Below, in pieces: positions 54,547 through 63,451 of a stretch of 64,000 nt of DNA. Both the position numbers and the translations under genes were made by a program. This DNA is from Brevibacterium gallinarum (GTDB lineage: Bacteria > Actinomycetota > Actinomycetes > Actinomycetales > Brevibacteriaceae), in assembly GCF_014836885.1 (NCBI RefSeq), contig NZ_JACSPY010000003.1, positions 124,001 through 188,000 of the forward strand, given 5' to 3'. Positions within the stretch are counted from its first letter, which is position 1. Every line of letters begins with the position of its first letter. Below the pieces are notes generated by a model that was given only the letters and a program-made list of their open reading frames with translations, was not told the origin of the DNA and ran no database searches.

Positions 54547-55448
54547 CCACCCCCACCGGCACCCCAGCCGGAACCGGTGCTTCCCGTGCCCGAGGTGCCG
54601 GCCGCCTCGGGCACGGGAAGCGCACCCGGGCTGCCGGCCGGCTCCATGTGCTCGGCATCGTCGTGCTCGTCATGGCGATGGTGCTGTTCTTCACCCCGCT
54701 CATCGCCTCGGCGATCTTCGGGTTCACCCTGCCCGGTGTTGGTCTGACCTTCGCAAGCCTCAGCCAGGCGTTTTCCAACCCGATGGCTGTGCAGGCTGTC
54801 ATCATGACGGTGCTGCTCGGGCTGCTGACGACCGCGGCATCGCTGGCGCTGCTGGTGCCCACGATCGTCTACCTGCATCTCAGGGCCCCGCGGGCGGCGA
54901 AGCTGGCCGAGGCGCTCTCGGTCATCCCGATCGTCGTCCCGGCCGTGGCGCTTGTGGCCGGTGCCGGGGTGTTCTTCCGCGCTGTCGCTCCCGGGTTCCT
55001 CGTCAGCCCGTATGCGCTCGTGCCCTTCTACGTCATCATCACGATGCCGCTGGTCTACCGGGCCCTCGATGCCGGCCTGTCAGCCCTGCACCTGCGCACG
55101 CTCTTCGCCGCAGCCGCCAGCCTTGGGGCCTCCCCGTGGCGCACGCTCATCGGGATCGTCCTGCCGAACCTGCGCGCCGCCCTGCTCTCGGCCGGGCTGC
55201 TGTGCATGGCGATGGTGCTCGGAGAGTTCGCCCTCGCCAGTCTGCTGCTGCAGTACACCTTCCCCGTCTTCCTCGTCGAGACCGGCGCCGCGGCCCCGCG
55301 CGGGGCGGCAGCCCTGTCGTTCGTCACGATGCTCGCCACCTGGGGCCTGCTGGCCCTCATCTCGCTCATCTCCGCTGCCGGCAACCGCCGCAGGCGCACC
55401 CCGGCAGCGGCACCCTCTGTCACGTCCACCGCCAAGGAACAGCCATGA
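54522..55448 (+). CDS. ABC transporter permease (second), TTG start
   Basis: 308 residues from a TTG at 54522. AAAGGAGG lies 8 nt before it, inside the first permease gene, and no ATG or GTG fits this strong site. An unusual hydrophilic stretch of about 35 residues (TPTGTPAGTGASRARGAGRLGHGKRTRAAG) precedes the first helix. Six helices follow, with EAA loop AAAASLGASPWRTLIGIVLPNLRAALLSA. PotC-like partner of the preceding permease. Confidence 0.9.
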   Translation: MAASVEFLTTPTGTPAGTGASRARGAGRLGHGKRTRAAGRLHVLGIVVLVMAMVLFFTPLIASAIFGFTLPGVGLTFASLSQAFSNPMAVQAVIMTVLLGLLTTAASLALLVPTIVYLHLRAPRAAKLAEALSVIPIVVPAVALVAGAGVFFRAVAPGFLVSPYALVPFYVIITMPLVYRALDAGLSALHLRTLFAAAASLGASPWRTLIGIVLPNLRAALLSAGLLCMAMVLGEFALASLLLQYTFPVFLVETGAAAPRGAAALSFVTMLATWGLLALISLISAAGNRRRRTPAAAPSVTSTAKEQP

Positions 55449-56635
55449 CCACCATCACCACGCCCCTGCGCGAGGAGTTCGTGTCCCTGTCTCACGTCAT
55501 GAAGACCTACGGGTCCAAGACCGTCCTGTCCGACCTCAGCCTCGACCTGCACCGCGGGGAGCTGCTGGCCCTGCTCGGCCCGTCGGGCTGCGGGAAGACG
55601 ACGACGCTGCGGATCCTCGCCGGCCTCGAGACCCCGGATGCCGGTAGCGTTCACATCGGCAAGCGCGACGTCACTGCCGTCGATGTGCGCCGCCGCGGCA
55701 TCGGCATCGTGTTCCAGTCCTACAGCCTGTTCCCCCACATGACTGCAGCGGAGAACGTCGGCTACGGACTGCGGATCCGCCGGCAGGCCGGCCGTGCTGC
55801 GACGGTGGCCGAACTGCTGGAGACCGTCGGACTGGCCGAGCACGCCGCGAAGTACCCCGCCCAGCTCTCCGGCGGCCAGCAGCAGCGCGTCGCCCTGGCC
55901 CGGGCACTGGCGCTGGAGCCGAACGTGCTGCTGCTCGACGAACCGCTCTCCGCCCTCGATGCCGCGGTGCGCGTGCAGCTGCGCGAGCACATCCGCCGCA
56001 TCCAGATGGAGAAGAACATCACCACCCTCATGGTCACCCACGACCAGGAAGAAGCCTTGACGATGGCCGACCGGGTCGGCGTCATGAACGCCGGGCGCAT
56101 CGAACAGCTCGACACCCCCGCCGAGCTCTACCGCCGGCCGGTCAGCCCGTTCGTCGCGACCTTCGTCGGCAACGTCAACCGGATGCCGGCCCAGCGGACC
56201 GACAACGGCACCTATGCCGTCGCCGGCCGGCCCGTCACCCCGATCGGCGAGCTGCCGGCAGGTACCACGGCTGCGACCGCGCTCATCCGGCCTGAGGACA
56301 TCGCCATCAGCCACGCTCACGCCTCCGGCACCTGCCCGGGGCTCACCGGTGTGGTGCACTCGAGTGTGCTGCGCGGTTCGCTCAGCAGCGTCTACGTCGA
56401 TGTCGCCGAGCTCCCCCAGCCGGTGCGCGTCGACCTCTCGACCGCGCAGGCGAGCGCCTTCGCTCCCGGCGCCGATGTCAGCCTGCAGCTGCTGCGCAGC
56501 GAAGCCGTCCTCGAACCCGCCAGCCCGGCAACTGCCGCACACGCGGATGCCGCGCACGCAGGTGATGCCCACGAAGATGATGCCCAGGCGTCCACCGCCT
56601 CGGGCACGGCGCAGGCAGCTGGAGTGCGGGCATGA
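55445..56635 (+). CDS. ABC transporter ATP-binding protein
   Basis: 396 residues, ATGA overlap with the second permease. Walker A LGPSGCGKTTTLRILAG (45-53), Q-loop VFQSYSLFPHMTAAENV, signature LSGGQQQRVALARALAL, Walker B VLLLDEPLSALDAAVR and H-loop MVTHDQEEAL are all intact. A C-terminal TOBE-like domain (about 275-350) is followed by an Ala/His/Asp-rich tail (ATAAHADAAHAGDAHEDDAQ) not normal for the family and perhaps disordered. It is of the PotA/FbpC type. Confidence 0.93.
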   Translation: MTTITTPLREEFVSLSHVMKTYGSKTVLSDLSLDLHRGELLALLGPSGCGKTTTLRILAGLETPDAGSVHIGKRDVTAVDVRRRGIGIVFQSYSLFPHMTAAENVGYGLRIRRQAGRAATVAELLETVGLAEHAAKYPAQLSGGQQQRVALARALALEPNVLLLDEPLSALDAAVRVQLREHIRRIQMEKNITTLMVTHDQEEALTMADRVGVMNAGRIEQLDTPAELYRRPVSPFVATFVGNVNRMPAQRTDNGTYAVAGRPVTPIGELPAGTTAATALIRPEDIAISHAHASGTCPGLTGVVHSSVLRGSLSSVYVDVAELPQPVRVDLSTAQASAFAPGADVSLQLLRSEAVLEPASPATAAHADAAHAGDAHEDDAQASTASGTAQAAGVRA

Positions 56636-57474
56636 GCGGGCCGAAGGTCCTGCTGCTGGGCATCGACGGCTGCCGCCTGTCGATCACCGGCGAAGACGGC
56701 ATCGCCCCGCACCTGCACCGGATGCGGTCTGCCGGGCGGCTGCATGGGATGACGATGGTGCCGCCGACGATGTCCGGGCCGGGCTGGGCGAGCATCCTGA
56801 CCGGATCGACGCATGAGCAGCACGGGGTGGCCGGCAATGACTTCATCGGCCACCGGCTGCACTCCCGCCCGGATCTTCTCGCCCGCGCCTTCTACGCTGA
56901 TCAGTCGACGACGACGTTCGCTGCTGCCGGATGGCCGCCGCTCATCGACCCGCACGGGCTCGGCCCGGTCATCCACCAGCGGCTCGAGCAGCAGTGGGCC
57001 GGCCAGCACCGCATCATCGCCCGCGATGGTGAGACGCACGGCTATGTGCGCGTCGATGCCGAGATCGCCGACTATGCCGCCGCGATGCTGGCAGGGCAGC
57101 AGGCTGCCGATGTGTCGTTCGTGTACTTCTGCGATGTCGATGAGACCGGGCACCTCTACGGGCTCATGGGCAGCGAGTACCGGCAGGCGATCGGCCGGGT
57201 CGATGCGCACCTCGGCCGGATCGCCGCTGCGATCGAGCAGCGGGCGGCCGAGCGCGGCGAGGACTGGATTGTCATCATCGTCACCGACCACGGGCATGTC
57301 GATGCCGGCGGGCACGGCGGGGACACGCCGGAGGAGTGCGCGTCCTTCGTCATCACCTGGTCACCGGGCGGGCCGGCGCGGCTGCCGGACTGGCCGGATG
57401 AGATCGCCCCGCATGAGCTGTGCGAGCTCATCCTCACCGCCCGCGCTCAGGGTGACGTGTCCGGTCACACATGA
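56632..57474 (+). CDS. Alkaline phosphatase superfamily protein (NPP/phosphonoacetate hydrolase-like)
   Basis: 280 residues, ATGA overlap with the ATPase gene; no signal peptide, so cytoplasmic. Metal and nucleophile motifs: LLGIDGCR (D12), PPTMSGPGWASILTG (nucleophile T46), CDVDETGH and VTDHGHVDAGGHGG. These are the two-zinc site residues of nucleotide pyrophosphatase/phosphodiesterases and phosphonoacetate hydrolases. At 280 residues it is short for NPPs (about 400), lacking insertions. Last gene of the transporter operon, so it likely cleaves the imported compound to release phosphate. Confidence 0.87.
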   Translation: MSGPKVLLLGIDGCRLSITGEDGIAPHLHRMRSAGRLHGMTMVPPTMSGPGWASILTGSTHEQHGVAGNDFIGHRLHSRPDLLARAFYADQSTTTFAAAGWPPLIDPHGLGPVIHQRLEQQWAGQHRIIARDGETHGYVRVDAEIADYAAAMLAGQQAADVSFVYFCDVDETGHLYGLMGSEYRQAIGRVDAHLGRIAAAIEQRAAERGEDWIVIIVTDHGHVDAGGHGGDTPEECASFVITWSPGGPARLPDWPDEIAPHELCELILTARAQGDVSGHT

Positions 57475-57650
57475 GCCCGATGCGGGCAATGGCAGCTGCG
57501 GCAGGTAGGATTGACTGTGGTTCCGGCCGCTTCGTGTCTGACAGATGACGCTCCTTCGGCCGCTAGAGTTCGATCACACTCCCACTTCGAGGCATGTTCC
57601 GATGCCGAAGTCTGTCCATTCCGTGATCCGTGTGCCCTATTTGGAGATTC

Positions 57651-59522
57651 ATGACATCCGTCCATCCGTCTGCTGACCCGCAGGCGCCCGCTGCCCCCAC
57701 CACCGATGAGGCTGCTGAGATCCAGCCGCCGGCCGTGCAGTTCTGCGACTTCGACATCGACCCGCGGATCCTCTCCGCACTCACCGACCTCGGTTATGAG
57801 ACCCCGTCTGCCGTGCAGGAGCAGGCGATCCCGCCGCTGCTCGACGGTGAGGACGTCATGGGCTTAGCCCAGACCGGCACCGGCAAGACCGCTGCTTTCG
57901 CCGTGCCCGTCCTCGACAGCCTCGCCGATGCCGGCCGCGCCGATGACGGCCCGCTGGCCCTCGTGCTCGCCCCGACCCGCGAGCTCGCCCTGCAGGTCTC
58001 CGAGGCCTTCACCTCCTATGCCGCCCACCTGGCCGGGTTCTCGATCCTGCCGATCTACGGCGGCCAGTCCTACGGCCCGCAGCTGGCCGGCCTCAAACGC
58101 GGCGCCCAGGTCGTCGTCGGCACGCCCGGCCGGGTCATCGACCACCTCAAGCGCGGATCGCTCAAGCTGCACAACCTGCGCCACCTCGTCCTCGATGAGG
58201 CCGATGAGATGCTCAAGATGGGCTTCCAGGAGGACATCGAGGCGATCTTCGAAGCTGCTGGCGACCAGCGCCAGGTCGCGCTGTTCTCGGCCACCATGCC
58301 GAAGTCGATCCACCGGATCGCCGAACGCTACCTCAGCAATCCGCGTGAGATCCGCGTGACCCCGTCGTCGACGACTGGGACGAACATCCGCCAGCGGTTC
58401 CTCACCGTGATGCACTCGCACAAGCTCGATGCGCTCACCCGGATCCTCGAAGTCGAGCAGTACGACGGCATCATCATGTTCGTGCGCACCAAGCAGGCCA
58501 CCGAGGAGCTGGCTGACAAGCTGCGCGCCCGCGGCTTCAAGGCCGCTGCCATCAACGGCGACATCCCGCAGCAGGCTCGCGAGCGCACCGTCGAACAGCT
58601 CAAGGCCGGCCGCATCGACATCCTCGTCGCCACCGACGTCGCCGCCCGCGGCCTCGACGTCGAACGCATCGAACTCGTCGTCAACTACGACATCCCGCAC
58701 GACCCGGAGGCCTACGTCCACCGGATCGGTCGCACCGGCCGGGCCGGACGCTCCGGCGAGGCGATCCTGTTCGTCACCCCGCGTGAGCACCACCTGCTCA
58801 AGGCCATCGAGAAGGCCACCCGCCGTGCGGTCGAGAAGCTCATGCTGCCCACACCCGAAGAGCTGACGAACACGCGGACCGACAAGTTCAAGGCCCGCAT
58901 CACCGCAGCACTCGAAACCCTCGACCTGACAGAGATGCGCCCGGTCATCGAACAGTACGAGCAGGCCCACAACGTCCCGGCCACCGAGGTCGCCGCGGCA
59001 CTGGCGACCCTGCTGCTCGACGGTGAGACCCTGGCTGCTGACCCGCTGCCCGAACCGACCACCCGCAAGCCGCGCTCGGAGCGCGAGGCCGGCAAGGGCG
59101 GCAAGCACCGCAAGGACGGGATGCGCACCTACCGGATCGCCGTCGGCCGCAATGAGCGCGTCCAGCCCGGCGGCATCGTCGGTGCGATCGCCAACGAAGG
59201 CGGCCTGACCTCAGCCCAGATCGGGCACATCGACATCCGCTCGAACCACTCGCTCGTCGACCTGCCGGCCGACCTGCCCGACGAGGTCTTCGAACGGCTG
59301 TCACGCACCCGCATCCAGGGCAAGCACATCGACCTGCGCCCGGACACCGGACGCCCGGGCCGGCCGTTCAAGAAGCGCTTCGACCGCGGGGCCGGCGCCG
59401 ATCACGGTTCGAAGCCCGGCTTCCGCAAGAAGCACGGCCGCGGTCCTTCCGGCTCGCGCTCGGGTTCCGGCGGCGGTCACCGCAAGGGCGGCTACCAGAA
59501 GGCCGGCGCACCCCGGAAGTGA
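57651..59522 (+). CDS. DEAD-box RNA helicase with DbpA-type RNA-binding domain
   Basis: 623 residues from ATG 57651. Q motif FCDFDIDPRILSAL, motif I AQTGTGKT (73-80), Ia PTRELALQV, motif II DEAD (182-185), III SAT, then VATDVAARGLDVER and HRIGRTGRAG. After the helicase core, YRIAVGRNERVQPGGIVGAIANEGGL to GKHIDLRP is a DbpA/CsdA RNA-binding domain, and the tail (GRGPSGSRSGSGGGHRKGG) is basic Gly/Arg/Lys-rich. Likely ribosome assembly or cold-shock RNA remodelling (DeaD/CsdA-like). TAGGAT (57506) and TAGAGT (57564) in the 176-nt upstream gap are candidate -10 boxes. Confidence 0.94.
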   Translation: MTSVHPSADPQAPAAPTTDEAAEIQPPAVQFCDFDIDPRILSALTDLGYETPSAVQEQAIPPLLDGEDVMGLAQTGTGKTAAFAVPVLDSLADAGRADDGPLALVLAPTRELALQVSEAFTSYAAHLAGFSILPIYGGQSYGPQLAGLKRGAQVVVGTPGRVIDHLKRGSLKLHNLRHLVLDEADEMLKMGFQEDIEAIFEAAGDQRQVALFSATMPKSIHRIAERYLSNPREIRVTPSSTTGTNIRQRFLTVMHSHKLDALTRILEVEQYDGIIMFVRTKQATEELADKLRARGFKAAAINGDIPQQARERTVEQLKAGRIDILVATDVAARGLDVERIELVVNYDIPHDPEAYVHRIGRTGRAGRSGEAILFVTPREHHLLKAIEKATRRAVEKLMLPTPEELTNTRTDKFKARITAALETLDLTEMRPVIEQYEQAHNVPATEVAAALATLLLDGETLAADPLPEPTTRKPRSEREAGKGGKHRKDGMRTYRIAVGRNERVQPGGIVGAIANEGGLTSAQIGHIDIRSNHSLVDLPADLPDEVFERLSRTRIQGKHIDLRPDTGRPGRPFKKRFDRGAGADHGSKPGFRKKHGRGPSGSRSGSGGGHRKGGYQKAGAPRK

Positions 59523-59574
59523 GACACCGACTCGAACACTGTGGACACGAGGCCAGTTGACGGTGCGAATCGTG

Positions 59575-59580
59575 TAGTCT
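59575..59580 (+). promoter_or_regulatory. Predicted -10 box of the MFS gene
   Basis: TAGTCT; +1 near 59587. It ends 6 nt before an in-frame GTG (59587) and 24 nt before the preferred ATG. Confidence 0.5.
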
Positions 59581-59604
59581 TCGCCGGTGCAGGGGGAGGT
59601 GTTC

Positions 59605-60822
59605 ATGTCCAACACTGCACCGGCGAACTACTGGTGGTGGTTCGGTTCTGACTCAGCTGCCGCAGCCTCAGCAGGTATGCGAGACTTCCTCGTGCCGCTG
59701 CTGGCCCTGAGTGTGTCTGTCTCAGCAGCCCAGGCCGGCATGGTGAGCACCATCCAGTTGCTGCTCACACAGGCTTTGCTGATACCCGGTGGATTGGTCA
59801 TCGACCGATTCGGACGCCGGGGCTTGGTCACTGTCAATGCGTCAGTGAATGCCATTGTCCTGCTGGTCTTGAGCGCTCTCGCGTTGACCGGCAATCTGAC
59901 ACTTCCTGTGCTCATCGGCGCCGCCATCATACTGGGCGTCTGCACAGAGCTGTTCGGCGAGGCAAGTGACGCTTTGCTGCGGAGCATCGTCACCCAGGAA
60001 AGCTATCCGAAGGCGATCACCGTCAACGAAGGCCGAGACGCTGCCCTGCGGCTGGCCGCTGCTCCTGCCGGGAGTGCTCTGATGGGTATCGCGTCAGGCT
60101 TAGGGCTGCTGATCTCTGGTGTGCTCAGCGCAATCGCGGGGGTCTTGATCACCCGGGTAAGGGGCATCTCCGGTCCACAGAGCCAGAATGCGACCACAGT
60201 TCGAAGCCAAGTGAGTGAGGCCTACACGTGGCTCAAGGGAACCCGGCGAGCTGGTCTGCTTGCCCTGCTCGTGGGATCCGTGAACTTCAGCGTCGCCGGC
60301 GTGATGACCACCACCCAATTCGCAATCTTCCTGCGCACACGTGAGGCCTTAGACGTTGGCATCATCACAATGTCCGCAGGGATCTCGGTCATTGTGGGTG
60401 CGGTGTTAGCACAAGCCGTCTTGGATCGAGTTCCAACCGGGATACTGATTCCTGCCCTCTTCGCCTGGCTCGGGGCTGGAATGACAATATTGGCGTTCTT
60501 CCATACCGGGGTGGCTCTCGTCGTCGTGCTCATGGCGACCTTCCTCGGCGTTCCCTCATTGAACGGTGCCATGTCGGGATTCTTCTTCTCTTCCACCCCC
60601 GAAGAGCTGCAAGGGCGTGTCCAAGCAATACTCGCCTCATTCACATTAGGACTAGGCGCACTCGCCCCGGCAGCAGCTGGTTTCGTCCTCCAGCATTGGG
60701 GCACAGGGTGGGCCTACGCCATGGCCTTGACACCGATGGTCATCGCCCTGACAGTTGCACTCATGTCCACACGGATTCGCGAGCTTCCCACGCCTGAGAA
60801 CTGGTACCAGTATGAACTGTGA
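59605..60822 (+). CDS. MFS transporter, atypical codon use
   Basis: 405 residues from ATG 59605, preceded by GGGGGAGG 5 nt upstream. An in-frame GTG at 59587, at leaderless spacing from the -10, would add six residues. About 12 helices; RFGRRGLVTVNASVNAIVLL is a motif A region and NYWWWFGSDSAAAASAGMRD the start typical of the enterobactin-exporter-like/macrolide-efflux-like MFS group. Substrate unknown. The gene contains TTA, CTA, ATA and TTG codons that are almost absent in its neighbours and looks lower in G+C, suggesting relatively recent acquisition. Confidence 0.87.
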   Translation: MSNTAPANYWWWFGSDSAAAASAGMRDFLVPLLALSVSVSAAQAGMVSTIQLLLTQALLIPGGLVIDRFGRRGLVTVNASVNAIVLLVLSALALTGNLTLPVLIGAAIILGVCTELFGEASDALLRSIVTQESYPKAITVNEGRDAALRLAAAPAGSALMGIASGLGLLISGVLSAIAGVLITRVRGISGPQSQNATTVRSQVSEAYTWLKGTRRAGLLALLVGSVNFSVAGVMTTTQFAIFLRTREALDVGIITMSAGISVIVGAVLAQAVLDRVPTGILIPALFAWLGAGMTILAFFHTGVALVVVLMATFLGVPSLNGAMSGFFFSSTPEELQGRVQAILASFTLGLGALAPAAAGFVLQHWGTGWAYAMALTPMVIALTVALMSTRIRELPTPENWYQYEL

Positions 60823-60893
60823 TGTATCTATTCCGGGCAGCGAGGTTCCCGCCGCAGTCTGAAACAGTCTGTGATGCTGTGAAGAGGGCGGAG

Positions 60894-60899
60894 TAGCAT
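60894..60899 (+). promoter_or_regulatory. Predicted -10 box, leaderless promoter of the MOSC fusion gene
   Basis: TAGCAT ends 7 nt before ATG 60907. Confidence 0.5.
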
Positions 60900-60906
60900 G
60901 GCCTCC

Positions 60907-62676
60907 ATGCGCGTCTCCGCCCTCTTCCGCTTCCCACTCAAGGGCTTTCCCGCCGAGCCGATCGAGACCGGTTCTGCGCGCGCCGGCTCAGGATTCGACG
61001 GCGACCGCGCCTTCGCCTTCACCACCGGTGCCGCACCGGCTGTGCCCGGCCAGTGGGCTGGCCCGCGTTCGTTCACGGTGCTCAAGAACGACACCTCACT
61101 TCAGCAATGGCAGGTGCGCACCCGGCATGACGCGTCCGCTCCCGAGGCGCCGGTCGCCATCGGCGTGCAGGCACCCGACGGCGGCCAGGTCACCTTCTCC
61201 CATGGCGCGCCGGAGAGCCTGCACGCAGCAGAGGATTTCCTTGCTGCCCGGCTCACGCCTCACGGGCCGCACCGACGCGAGCTCGTGTCCACCGGCCAGG
61301 GGATGTTCGACTCCCAGGTGTCCGGTCTGTCGATCATCAATCCGGCGACAGCGCAGGCACTCGAAGGACTCGCCGGAGGGCCGGTCGATCCGCTGCGCTT
61401 CCGCGGCAACATCCTCATCGACGGGCTTCCTGCCTTCGCGGAGTTCGGGCTGGTCGGCAAGCGGCTGCGCATCGGCGGAGTGGAAGCGGTTGTGCGCTCT
61501 CCGATCGAACGCTGCCCGGCCACCGAAGTCGATCCCACCTCGGGAGCGGCCGACCTGCCGATCCCCCGTCTGCTGGCCGCCGGGTGCGGGCATCTGCACT
61601 GCGGGATCTACCTCTCCGTCACCACAACCGGTGAGATCCGGCCAGGCGACCGGATCGAGGTGCTCGGCCCGGCACCGGTGGCGGCGCTCAACCGCCAGAC
61701 CGCTCCCAGGGAGATGACCATCGAGACGGTTGACTGCCGTGAGGGCGTTGCAGAGATCCGGCTGAGCGACGATCTCGGGTTCATCTCCGACTTCCACTCC
61801 CCCGGTATGCATGTGCGGGTGCACCTGCCCGACTCGCCGGCCGGCACGCCGACCTGGCGCTGCTACACGGTCACAGCCGTCACCGGGAACGCACTGCACC
61901 TGCGGGTGCGCATCCGCTCCGGAGTCTCCCACCGGCTGGCGGGCATGAAAGCCGGTGACAGGCTGCTGGTCTCCGGGCCGTTCGGGCAGGTGACCGCCGA
62001 TCGGCTCGGTGACGAGGTCGTGTTCCTCACCGCCGGCATCGGCATCACCCCGGCACTGTCTCTGCTGCCCGGTTTGGCCGGCCGGCAGGTGCGCATCCTC
62101 CACTCCGAACGCAGCCCGGCACCCAGCCGCCTGTGGGAAGAGCTCACCGAACTCGCCGCTGGCATGTCACCGGCACCTGAGCTCATCCGCCGCTGCACCG
62201 GCCCGGGCCACGGCGGCTCCCGGCTGGGCGCAGCAGAACTGGCCTCCCACCTCGGGCCCGGCACGAGTCTCGTGATCTGCGGCCCGCCAGCCTTCACTGC
62301 TGTGGCGACCGACGCGGCCGCGGCAGCCGGGATCGCCGCCGAGCAGATCCATACCGAGATATTCACGTCGCCTGCCGACATGACTCGCATCGACCTCAGC
62401 CGGTACGCACCGGAGGCCGGTGTGCCTGCCACCGTGACCACCGCCTCGGGCACGGTGTTCGACTGGACACCGGAGCAGGGGATGCTGCTCGACGCGCTCG
62501 AACGCCGCGACGTCGACGTCGACAGCCTGTGCCGGGCAGGCGCGTGCGGGAAGTGCGCGCTGACCCTGCGCGCAGGCCAGATCGCCTACCCGGTCGAGCC
62601 CTCAGCACCACGGGACGCCGATGAGGTGCTCGTGTGCTCGGCGGTGCCGCTCGGGCCGGTCGAGATCGACGTGTGA
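60907..62676 (+). CDS. MOSC-ferredoxin reductase-2Fe-2S fusion protein
   Basis: 589 residues from ATG 60907. Order: MOSC N-terminal barrel (SALFRFPLKGFPAEPIETGSARAGSGFDGDRAFAF), MOSC domain to about residue 255 (INPATAQAL, RFRGNILIDG, ERCPATEVDPTSG with the Mo-binding Cys), an FAD/NAD-binding reductase (about 260-480; LFHSPGMHVRVHL-like, VFLTAGIGITPALSLLPGL), and a C-terminal plant-type ferredoxin (LCRAGACGKCALTL, VLVCSAVP). The whole resembles a self-sufficient molybdenum-cofactor reductase such as YcbX/mARC-like N-hydroxylated-compound reductases plus electron chain. An ATG at 60898 is the alternative start. Confidence 0.9.
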   Translation: MRVSALFRFPLKGFPAEPIETGSARAGSGFDGDRAFAFTTGAAPAVPGQWAGPRSFTVLKNDTSLQQWQVRTRHDASAPEAPVAIGVQAPDGGQVTFSHGAPESLHAAEDFLAARLTPHGPHRRELVSTGQGMFDSQVSGLSIINPATAQALEGLAGGPVDPLRFRGNILIDGLPAFAEFGLVGKRLRIGGVEAVVRSPIERCPATEVDPTSGAADLPIPRLLAAGCGHLHCGIYLSVTTTGEIRPGDRIEVLGPAPVAALNRQTAPREMTIETVDCREGVAEIRLSDDLGFISDFHSPGMHVRVHLPDSPAGTPTWRCYTVTAVTGNALHLRVRIRSGVSHRLAGMKAGDRLLVSGPFGQVTADRLGDEVVFLTAGIGITPALSLLPGLAGRQVRILHSERSPAPSRLWEELTELAAGMSPAPELIRRCTGPGHGGSRLGAAELASHLGPGTSLVICGPPAFTAVATDAAAAAGIAAEQIHTEIFTSPADMTRIDLSRYAPEAGVPATVTTASGTVFDWTPEQGMLLDALERRDVDVDSLCRAGACGKCALTLRAGQIAYPVEPSAPRDADEVLVCSAVPLGPVEIDV

Positions 62677-62677
62677 G

Positions 62678-63451
62678 TCATTTCGGGGCGTCGACGGCCG
62701 CGCCGAAGCGGCGGTCGCGGCGAGCGTACTCCTCGATGGCGGCCCACAGGGTGCGACGGTCGACGTCGGGCCACAGCACGTCCTGGAAGACCATCTCGGC
62801 ATAGGCCGACTGCCACAGCAGGAAGTTCGAGGTCCGCTGCTCACCCGAGGACCGGAGGAACAGGTCCACATCGGGGACCTCGGGGTGGTAGAGCCGGTTG
62901 GTCAGAGTCTTCTCGGTGATCTTGCCCGGCTTCGTCTTCCCGGCAGCGACTTCGCGGGTGATGGCGTTGACGGCGTCGACGAGTTCGGAGCGGCCGCCGT
63001 AGTTGACGCAGAACTGCAGCATCAGCCCGGTGTTGTGCTTCGTCATCTCCTCGGCGCGTTCGAGTTCGTCGATGACGGATTTCCACAGCCGACCGCGCCT
63101 GCCCGACCACACGATCCGCACACCGAGTGCGTTGAGCTCATCACGGCGGCGGCGGATGACATCGCGGTTGAAGCCCATGAGGAAGCGCACCTCCTCCGGT
63201 GAGCGCTTCCAGTTCTCGGTTGAGAAGGCGTAGGCCGACAGGTATTTCACGCCGATCTCGATCGCCCCGTGGATGACGTCGAGCAGGGAGGCCTCGCCTG
63301 CGGTGTGGCCGGCCGTGCGCGGCAGCCCGCGCTCATTGGCCCACCGCCCGTTGCCGTCCATGACGATGGCGACGTGGTCGGGGACGAACTTCGCTGGGAT
63401 GGCAGGCGGAACCGCGCCCGAGGGGTGGGCTGGCGGAGCGGGATAGGTCAT
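62678..63451 (-). CDS. uppS: Isoprenyl transferase (undecaprenyl diphosphate synthase family)
   Basis: 257 residues. Catalytic Asp32 in [12 protein letters not shown], then [75 protein letters not shown]. It adds cis-isoprene units to make the long lipid carrier for cell wall; decaprenyl as product is also known in actinobacteria. A Pro/Ala-rich N-terminus ([20 protein letters not shown]) precedes the fold. Overlaps recO by 4 nt. Confidence 0.95.
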   Translation of the reverse strand: MTYPAPPAHPSGAVPPAIPAKFVPDHVAIVMDGNGRWANERGLPRTAGHTAGEASLLDVIHGAIEIGVKYLSAYAFSTENWKRSPEEVRFLMGFNRDVIRRRRDELNALGVRIVWSGRRGRLWKSVIDELERAEEMTKHNTGLMLQFCVNYGGRSELVDAVNAITREVAAGKTKPGKITEKTLTNRLYHPEVPDVDLFLRSSGEQRTSNFLLWQSAYAEMVFQDVLWPDVDRRTLWAAIEEYARRDRRFGAAVDAPK

